From: Liopterus haemorrhoidalis
Lineage: Eukaryota > Arthropoda > Insecta > Coleoptera > Dytiscidae
Assembly (NCBI GenBank): GCA_963971575.1
Contig: OZ020611.1
Span: forward strand, 203,594,419 to 203,658,418
Length of the DNA stretch: 64,000 bases
Reading direction: 5' to 3'
The notes beneath the pieces are model-generated. The model was not told the DNA's origin and did not search any database. It was given only the letters and a program-made list of their open reading frames with translations. Positions 56,381-64,000 of this stretch are shown here, in pieces. A program made the position numbers and the translations under genes. Positions within the stretch are counted from its first letter, which is position 1. Each line of letters begins with the position of its first letter.

Positions 56381-57660
56381 AAGTTGTTAGCGATGTTGCA
56401 AAAAAATCGATAATTTTCGAAATTATCAGATCCAAAATTTCTGTTGTACTATTCCAGTTCACATTAATTCGCATTACTTTTTTTCAGATTCCATTTTTGG
56501 CTCAAATTGTGTTAAAATAAAGAAATATTAAAAAACAACAAACTATTTTTCGTTTCTTAATATTTGTCTTTGTTCTTATGATACCACACGATAAATTTTT
56601 ATTCATTTTGCAACGGCAAAAAAATCGATACACAGTCTGTTCCAAAGGGTTAAGCGGAACTTACAATACAACATTTTTTGGTTAAGGTTAATATCATTTT
56701 AAAATGTCATCTTTATATTTTGATGTTTTGTGTCATTCTTAATACAAATTTCCCATTTATTTATTTTTTTGTCATTAAAATATAAAAAAAAAAAATATTT
56801 AATTTTGACATATGTCATTCGTTTCCATGGTTGCATTGTTGGAATTTTAAACTTTGACATTCCAACGTGACAAAATGAAATAACCCAAGCAAGGTCCCTT
56901 CTCGTGACAACCTAAAAGAACTAAATTCTCATTTAGTTCCGCTTAACCGTTTGGAACAGACTGTATTTTTAACAATAATCTGATCAAAAATTCCTGTTGA
57001 AATATTCCTGTTTCCATTAGTGTACATTATTAAGAATGTTTTCAGATTTTCAACCAATCCTTCTGGAAAAAGGTCGCGGCACGAAACTTTTTTGAAACTT
57101 TTTTAAGGAAAATTTGTCAAAAATTTTTAAAATATAACTTTTGTCGAAATGTCTATGCGTTAAGGAGCTTCATTTGATACCAGAATTTTACAAAAATAAT
57201 TATATTTTCGTTAAATACATCTATTGTGTTCACTTATGTAAGAACAAACCAGGTCTGGTTATTTTGGTTACTTTTATAGCGTATTACCGTCTTTAAATGT
57301 AATTTTAAAAAAACCTTACGCATTTATTTTATGACGTGGCAAATAGAATGACATATTAAGTAAGTGACATTTTTTATTAAATACCAACATGAAAAAAATA
57401 AAATAAAATTTATACAATTTCAAAGGTGCAAACTATTGAAACCAAAATTTCCTCTGAGTTTGTTTTACAAAAGTGAACTGGATATATTTTCCCGCTATGT
57501 CTCTCTATGGTTTGCCTATGTGTGGGTCAAAGAATTGTACAGGTAGCCAAATTTCAACTTTCTATATTCAGCTGTTTGGCCACATTTCTACCGTACAGAT
57601 AGACAGACAGACACATGAGTGACATTGTAAAGGTTTTTTTGGTAATATCTACGAAACTCT
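56381..57660 (-). mobile_element. Family B element, copy B6, with nested G-family MITE
   Basis: In minus orientation the 5' end lies at 57660 (AGAGTTTCGTAGATATTACC), followed by GTCTGTCTGTCTATC, GTACGGTAGAAATG and the B body. Interrupted at 56633-56963. The 3' end is lost near 56381. Confidence 0.75.
56633..56963. mobile_element. G-family MITE with long terminal inverted repeats
   Basis: CAGTCTGTTCCAAAGGGTTA at 56633 is mirrored by AACCGTTTGGAACAGACTG ending at 56963; the inverse match runs about 29 bp through GCGGAACT. It is inserted in the B6 body next to TA-containing flanks. The 331-bp element has no coding capacity. Confidence 0.88.
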
Positions 57661-58550
57661 AAAAAGATAATCCAATTTTGAAAATTTTGCGTGCGATTAG
57701 TTTTATAATATATACGTATTAAGAAATTCTAAAATTTCAAGTGAGAACAGGGCAGTATCTAGTAAAAGTAATAAAGTAATAAATTCTGGGGTTCCTACAC
57801 AATGGGGACTCAAGTGTGTCATTCCCAGGTGAAGATGGCGAAGACCTATAAAAGGTTATGGTTGATGACGATGAGTGGAAACTTACAGGCGACGTTAAAA
57901 GTCAACCTGAACGACAGTGCCCAAGAAGAGAGCCGTAGAAAAATACTATTTAAACGAGTGCGAGTGAGCAGTCTTTTGTCTGTATCCATATTTATAAAAT
58001 TTTATTATTTTTCGTTCATATTTAACTGTCAAAATTGAACATATCTTGCGAAATAATCAAGATGTCCCTGAAATGACAAACGAAGCTAGACGGAATGTCT
58101 GGAATGCAACAGGATCAACGGTTCGTTTCTTTCGTCTACTAATTTAGAATCGTAGAGAGCTTAAAACAAAGTAGCCTGACTAAGCCATTGTCAAGGATTA
58201 GCTTAAAATATCTTTAATTAACGCAGTCATTTGTCACTCACTTTTTTTTAGAGTTGGGGGGAAAATGTAAGTGTTTTGGTGAAAGATTAAAAATGTTTAT
58301 TTTTGGCAAATATGCAAATGAACCAGGATCTCAGCAAAATAAATTAGATATTTTTAGTTGAAGATTTATCATCCATAGACATAATGTAACTTAATATATG
58401 TCCTGGCCGGGTCCACCGCTAGCAATTGCGGGACCCGGGGCAAAGATACGCGGGGCCTCTCCAAAAATACGTACTAATTTTTTACCAGATATTTAACTAA
58501 CACAAAAAAAAAAGAAATACTAAAACTTCTCTAATATAAAGAAAATTAAG
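57661..58550. other. Unassigned sequence
   Basis: A 78-codon plus frame from 57802 (MGTQVCHSQVKMAKTYKRLW) matches no family I know. A GC-rich piece near 58402-58465 (GGGTCCACCGCTAGCAATTG) resembles the island at 2575-2700. Confidence 0.45.
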
Positions 58551-58690
58551 TGTAGTGTGAATTTTCACACATTTCAGGGTTTTGTAGGTATTTAATAAGT
58601 GTAAGAAGTCAATGAAATGCTGGATATCTAGGACAATATCTTTCCTACCCATATAATCACATCAAAATCAATAGTTTTTTTATGAAATTT
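58551..58690 (-). mobile_element. Family B 3' end fragment, inverted
   Basis: GTGTGAATTTTCACACATTT, then CAGGGTTTTGTAGGTATTTA and AATAAGTGTAAGAAGTC: the 3' terminus of family B on the minus strand, cut off after about 140 bp. It is followed 48 bp later by the plus-strand start of A5. Confidence 0.8.
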
Positions 58691-58737
58691 TTATTCGTTA
58701 TTTGTGTACCTACCAAGAGCTTTTATTTAAAGTTTTT

Positions 58738-59826
58738 AGGGTTTTATAGGTACGACCAAAAAACCCTTATACCGTCATTTTGTCGTCTGTCTGTCTGTCT
58801 GTTCGGTAAAAATTGTAGCCAAACGGCTAAACCTAGAAAGTTGAAATTTGGCATGCTTGTACAACTTTTTGACCCGCACATAGGAAAAATACTAAAACAT
58901 CTAAAAAACATATCCCCCTAAAAATATAAACAAATATGTGCTCATCGAAAAAAAAAAAATATTTTTTTAAAATTCTGAGTAGGGTATCAAATGAAAGCCC
59001 TTAGTACGTGGATTAACGATCAAAATTTTATTTTTGCAAAATAAATTATTTTGAGGCGATTTTTGCCAAAATTGTGCAAAAAAATTTTTGTCCCACACCC
59101 TGTAGCCCAGATGGTTTAAACTAAAAATGTGAAAAAATTCTAAGTAATGTATATTGGTGTGAACCGGAATAGTACAACAGGAATTTTTGATCAGATTATG
59201 TTTTCGGAAAATAACGCATTTATTGTGTTTTTTGGTTGACGATGCATACATGTTATACTCTTATAACACACTAAGTTGATAAGCGTTTGGTGGTCTAGTG
59301 GCTCAGTTGCGCGACAACTACACAGGATCGTTATTCACTACACAGGTTCGTTCGTGGCTTGTGGAGTTAGTTTTATTTTTTGTTTTTTTTTTCACATTTA
59401 TTTTGTTTAAATTAATTTGTTAAAATTCTAGTTATATTTTAGCACATTTTGAATTTAATTTTCAAGAGCGTAAATTTAATAAAGCCAGAGGGGCGGGGCG
59501 TATGATTTAAGACAACCAATGAAAGCCATAGACCCAATTTTCAAAATCTTAATGAACCTTGTTATATAAAAAAAGAAATACTGCACTTATTTAGAAACCT
59601 AAATAATGATATTAGGTATTCGAATTAAAATTAGCAAAAAAATATTTTAACATAAAATTTGTTTTTAAAGCTCTGAGATTAACAGACGATAAATTATTTT
59701 AAAAAGATCGTTCATTTTGCCGTGGTTACTACAAAGCAAAATTTGTCCTACACACTCAGCATGCCGCCTTCACTTATTATATACCTGCGAAACCCTGCAA
59801 TGTGTGAAAATTCACACTTCACATCA
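58738..59826 (+). mobile_element. Family A element, copy A5
   Basis: Runs from AGGGTTTTATAGGTACGACC after TTTTT to CACTTCACATCA. It has the TCTG tract, body, tRNA-like module and 3' hairpin. The stretch 59665-59775 (from AAAGCTCTGAGATTAAC) does not match other A copies, so the 3' portion is chimeric or replaced. Confidence 0.87.
59284..59360 (+). promoter_or_regulatory. tRNA-like module in copy A5
   Basis: TGGTCTAGTGG (59291-59301) fits the A-box. AGGTTCGTTCG (59344-59354) fits the B-box core. A near-duplicate ACTACACAGG appears twice between them. T-rich sequence follows. Confidence 0.55.
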
Positions 59827-59937
59827 ATTTTTAATACTTAATTTAAATAATTTGCGAAAATTGAGTCACAATAAAATTTAAATTAAAAAATCCCAAAATT
59901 TTTTTGCATTTGCTTCGTATCTTTCGTAAATTTATGT

Positions 59938-60930
59938 GAAGTGTGAATTATCAAACATTTCAGGCTTTTGTAGGAAGTTAATAAATGTAAGAAGTCAACA
60001 GAATGCTGCATTTCTAGCAATATTTATTTCTATAATCACATCAAAGTCAACAGGTTTTTATGGTTTTGTAGGTATGACCACCAAAAACCCCTTATATCGT
60101 CACTCATGTGTCTGTCTGACTGTCTGTACGGTAGAAATTGTAGCCAAACGGCTGAACATAGAAAGTTGAAATTTGGCATACTTGTACAATTTCTCGACCC
60201 ACATATAGGAAAACTAGTGAGAGTTCATAAAATACAGTGCGGGATAAATATAAACAAATACCTATGTATTAAATGGAAAAATACATTTTTTTTTAAATTT
60301 TGAGTGGGGTATCAAATGAAACCTCTTAATGCGAGGATGCACAAACAAATATTTATTTTTGAAAAATCTTTTTTCTATGGGGTTTTTATCAATATAATGG
60401 CAAAAAACTTTTGTCACCCACCCTATCTCCCAGAGGGGTTGACCTAAAAATTTGAAATAATCTCAATAATGTACATTGAATAGTTCAACAGGAAAATTTG
60501 ATCAGATTGGTTTTTCGCAAAATATTGATTTTTTGGTGTAGTCGAAAAAAATAATTATTTTTTTTACAATTTATTGTGTGGTATCAAAAGAAAACTCTTA
60601 AGACGTACATAAAGGAACGGGAAGTAGTTTTTTATTTTTTTAATTTAACATGATTTTTTCCAGAAAAGAACCCTAAGAGATTAAATTAAAAATCGGAAAA
60701 AATTCTAAGCATTGTATATTGCTATGAACCGAAAACATACCCGAGGAATTTTCGATCCGATTTAGTTTTTGGAAAATATTAGTTTTTGTGTTATTGAAAA
60801 AAAAAGTTTTTAATTTAAATTTTATTGTGGGGATATTAAATGGAAGTTCTTTAAGTGCAGATTAATGAACGGTACTTGATTTTTGAAATAAATTTCATTT
60901 TGACTAAATTTTGCTATGGTTTGATACATT
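59938..60930 (+). mobile_element. Family B element, copy B3, with inverted 3' tip at its head
   Basis: From 60060 the sequence is plus-oriented family B (TGGTTTTGTAGGTATGACCA, GTACGGTAGAAATTGTAGCC, GTGTGGTATCAAAAG). It is preceded at 59938-60058 by a minus-oriented B 3' terminus (GTGTGAATTATCAAAC, AATAAATGTAAGAAGTC). The regular 3' end is not seen; similarity fades near 60930. Confidence 0.75.
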
Positions 60931-61157
60931 TTGCTATGGGTAGAGATGGGGTACGTAAATTTATTTTGCAAATATCGACTAGGAAAATAAATAAATAATT
61001 GGCCGGTAGCTGGGATTCCATTTCTAGTAGAGAATCTGTAAGTTTTTCATATAGTCGCAATGTAAACATGTCTCTGTAGGCGTTATGCTCTTGCGTGAAA
61101 AAAGTCCGCAGTGTTGCCAGGTCTGGATTTGAATGATATTATGGCGATTCACGGTAA
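60931..61157. other. Unassigned sequence
   Basis: No gene or repeat terminus recognised. Confidence 0.5.
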
Positions 61158-61838
61158 GTTCATCGAAAATCAATTCATCGAAAATCAATTCATCGAAAAT
61201 CAATTCATCGAATGATCAATTCATCGAAAAAAAATATTTTGTAAATATTTGAGAGGAATGCCGAGGGGATTGGAAAGCCAAAAAAGCAGTGGTCAATAAA
61301 AGTTGACGACTACACTTATTAAGTAACTATCATACTTGGTCTATTAATAATTTTTAAATTTTCCATTCAGAAAATACGCCAGGTAAAAGATACCTGTTGG
61401 ATTATTTTGAAATCGAACAGGGCTCCTTAGATCAGAAAAACCCGGTGAATGGGATCATAAATGTACTTAATACACCCATTCTTAAAGGATTATAAAAATG
61501 GTATTTCCACATCTGTTAAGTCTTAAGGGTTTTGTGTTATGTACATAGTTTTACTATTCATATTTACTATACCACACATGATTTGTTCAATGTACGGTGA
61601 TTCTAAACAGGTGGCATTGTTATGTTAGGTTGAGTTTGTTTTGTCATTAAACTAGATGATGGGTAGCTCGCTTCGCTCGGCTTCTTCTAACTTCTAAAAT
61701 TACGCAATTATTTCTTAGTCTGTCTACTTTTATTGACCACTGCTCTTTTGACTTTCCGATCCCCTCGGCATTCCTCTCAAATATTTTTTTTTCGATGATT
61801 TGATCATTCGATTTTCTATGAATTGATTTTCGATGAAC
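61158..61838. mobile_element. Element with TTCATCGAAAATCAA iterated ends
   Basis: GTTCATCGAAAATCAATTC at the left is mirrored by GAATTGATTTTCGATGAAC at the right. The inverse match continues through GAGAGGAATGCCGAGGGGAT and GCAGTGGTCAATAAAAGT, giving imperfect arms of about 140 bp. The left arm starts with three 15-bp and one 16-bp repeats of TTCATCGAAAATCAA (61159-61231). The centre of about 400 bp has no coding frame. Superfamily unknown. Confidence 0.82.
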
Positions 61839-62101
61839 TCGTCGGTTACATATTACGGCAATTGTACAAAAAAAAAAAAAAATGCGTTAAAATATATATT
61901 ATGGTATTATTAGAGATATGACCACCAAATTAGAGGAGTTCTAGTGTAATTAATACACGGTAGAAAAAATGTAACTGCAACCTTCTTGTCGTGCTTATTG
62001 ATTTAAAGGATTTAAAACCAACACTGTAATTGTGTTATGTAGTGACAGGCATTCATCGTTTGGGGACTAAAAAATTATAAAATTACATATAATGAAGATT
62101 T
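61839..62101. other. Unassigned AT-rich sequence
   Basis: Contains an A run at 61869-61881. No gene recognised. Confidence 0.5.
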
Positions 62102-62109
62102 GTTTAAAT

Positions 62110-62420
62110 CAGGGGTTTCCAAATAACGGCCCGAGGGATAAATTTCGGCTCGCAAGAAAATACCATACGGCCCGTGGACACTTTTTAAAAAGTTTATTTA
62201 CATTTAAACAGCAATTTACAATAATCAGAAAATCGATAAATAAAACACAACTATAACTAAATAATATCCGAACCTTAAACTTATTATTTTTATTAATAAT
62301 ATCATTATTATTTAGCTTGTTTTAAAAATCAAGCGCCAAGAGCTCAGTTGAATTCAAGTTGTCCGGCCCGCCATTTGTTTAAGAAATTTGGCCCGCTTCC
62401 GAAACGTTTGGAAACCGCTG
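62110..62420. mobile_element. 311-bp hAT MITE (CAGGGGTTTCCAAA terminus)
   Basis: CAGGGGTTTCCAAATAACGG and CGTTTGGAAACCGCTG are inverse; CGGCCCG motifs lie inside both ends. The flanks GTTTAAAT (62102-62109) and GTTTAAAA (62421-62428) match at 7 of 8 positions, fitting an aged hAT duplication. Confidence 0.88.
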
Positions 62421-62428
62421 GTTTAAAA

Positions 62429-63345
62429 GAATATGATGAGTTTCCCGTTTTAGACGTTCGTTCGATGCACCAAATTTACATTTAACATTTTTATTTTATT
62501 GAAATTTTTGAATTTTTGCGATTTATTTTTATTAAATATTCACAAAAGCACAGGATTTCCTCAAGTTTGGGCCCCTCTCTAGCGCGGAGCTCGGGAGAGT
62601 GTCCCTTTTGTCCGAGCTTAACGGCGACTTTGGTCCTGGCAGATTTAGTGTTTTGTGGTATTTCTATTTCTCGTAACATATTTCGTAGTCTCTGGGCTGC
62701 ATTTCATTGTAGAAATCTATTATTCTCGAAATAGAATTACATTAGGTAATCAAATAACTTCGTACGGTTTATTTTTGTTAATATTGTTGTCCTTGGACAA
62801 TTTTTGGGGATGCACGTGTACCCAAACTCTCCTCAATTCGTCACTGCATTGTCCATCTCAAAACTGAACACTTTTAGCACATTGTCATTGTTTGGCAACC
62901 TGTTTTATGTGGCCTAGTCAGTGTATTCTAGCGCTCTTGATAAACCTAATTGTTATGCATTTTATATAATGGTCAGAGCAAGATCTAAGATTGGTGAGGC
63001 CCTAAGCTAAACATTTTTAGGGGGCCTTCCAGAACCAGGTACGCAATACAATTAGCTATTGACCTATATATATATAATACACATGCGCTATTCCATACAT
63101 TTAAACGGAACTAACTGGAATTTTATTTTACCTAAGTTGTCATGACTCCTCTTTTAAAGGTTTGAAATGGGAATGAATGGCTAAATGAAATGATCAAAAG
63201 CCTCACTTAAACGGTAAAAGTTAATAGAATTCAAAATCTAATTCCGCTTAAACCAAAGATATAGGATAGGCTATATTTTTTTCGATAATACTCGTATTAT
63301 ATGTTTCATTTTGTAACACGTAACTAACAAGAAAAGTTCATTTTT
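62429..63345. other. Unassigned sequence with a G-family piece
   Basis: GC-richer patch at 62560-62645 (GCGCGGAGCTCGGGAGAG) without a recognised gene; two overlapping short frames there have no family features. A G-family fragment (CAAAAGCCTCACTTAAACGG, AATTCCGCTTAAACC) lies at 63183-63260. Confidence 0.5.
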
Positions 63346-64000
63346 AGGGTTTTGTAGGTATGACCAAAAAACCCTTATACCGACATTTTGTCGTCTGTCT
63401 GTCTGTCTGTCTGTCTGTTCGGTAAAAATTGTAGCCAAACGGCTAAACCTAGAGAGTTGAAATTTGGCATGCTTGTACAACTTTTTGACCCGCACATAGG
63501 AAAAATACTAAAACATCTAAAAAACATATCCCCCTAAAAATATAAACAAATATGTGCTCATCGAAACAAAAAAATATTTTTTTTAAATTCTGAGTAGGGT
63601 ATCAAATGAAAGCCCTTAGTACGTGGATTAACGATCAAAATTTTATTTTTTCAAAATAAATTATTTTGACGCGATTTTTGCCAAAATTGTGCAAAAAAAT
63701 TTTTGTCCCACACCCTGTAGCCCAGATGGTTTAAACTAAAAATCTGAAAAAATTCGAAGTAATGTACATTGGTGTGAACCGGAATAGTACAACAGGTATT
63801 TTCGATCAGATTATGTTTTCGGAAAATAATGCATTTTTTGTGTTTTTAGCCAAAATATGTTCAATATTTAATTCGCTATGTAACCGAATAGATAAGTCAG
63901 TGCTCATAGCGATGTGCGTTTAGTCATTGGTTTTCTAATTTGCTAAACAGGTAACTTGCGATCTAGAGTTCGAATCCTGTCAGTATTACATTTTTTGTTT
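63346..64000 (+). mobile_element. Family A element, copy A6, cut by the window end
   Basis: Starts AGGGTTTTGTAGGTATGACC after TTTTT and has GTCTGTCTGTCTGTCTG plus the A body. It reaches the tRNA-like module before the window stops. Confidence 0.88.
63913..63982 (+). promoter_or_regulatory. tRNA-like module in copy A6
   Basis: TTTAGTCATTGG (63919-63930) is a moderate A-box match and AGTTCGAATCC (63967-63977) a near-perfect B-box. T-rich sequence follows at 63990. Confidence 0.55.

Noticed and set aside
58682..58921. Recurring peptide LFDPHIGKILKHLKN in family A copies
   Set aside because: It recurs because the DNA is repeated. The frame is short and begins in the TCTG tract, and A and B copies differ by indels that break it.

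Overview
The window is repeat-rich eukaryotic DNA and reads as an arthropod, most likely insect, genome. It is AT-rich and carries no bacterial-style gene order. The coding remnants are insect-type transposases (mariner, DD41D Tc1/mariner, pogo/Tigger, PIF/Harbinger) and LINE proteins (reverse transcriptase, RNase H, Gag with zinc knuckles). I found no host gene, rRNA, functional tRNA gene, CRISPR array or virus. The exact order or species cannot be fixed from the sequence alone.

The commonest repeats are two related families, A and B, of about 1 kb. They start AGGGTTTTGTAGGTATG, carry a TCTG microsatellite just inside the 5' end, and finish with an inverted copy of the start followed by a short hairpin near CACTTCACATCA. 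They sit in T tracts without a recognisable target duplication. That architecture matches non-autonomous Helentrons (DINE-1/HINE type). Six family A copies, and one B copy at a different place, carry a tRNA-like module with A-box and B-box matches; the module differs from copy to copy.

Layout: 1-7.2 kb has a tRNA-derived SINE, small inverted-repeat elements and a LINE RNase H fragment. 7.7-10.1 kb is a B element split by a Tigger element, itself split by a hAT element. 10.5-11.4 kb is a dead mariner that runs into a 5.6-kb, 12-bp satellite (11.4-17.0 kb). 17.4-19.8 kb has a C-family repeat and a 5'-truncated LINE with a 17-bp target duplication. 20.6-24.1 kb holds two adjacent A copies, one split by a hAT. 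24-31 kb is a set of hAT, Harbinger and fold-back elements. 31.2-35.7 kb has an inverted A copy and a DD41D transposon whose transposase is split by a LINE. 37-46 kb has C and B copies with nested fold-back and LINE insertions. 46.3-50.3 kb is a four-layer nest. 51-64 kb has a hAT with amplified termini, a 121-bp minisatellite, more A and B copies and further hAT elements.

Nothing here works as a pathway. All transposase and LINE frames are truncated or interrupted, so the window is best read as a record of nested insertions. Many are dated relative to each other by target-site duplications and by comparison with unfilled copies elsewhere in the same window.
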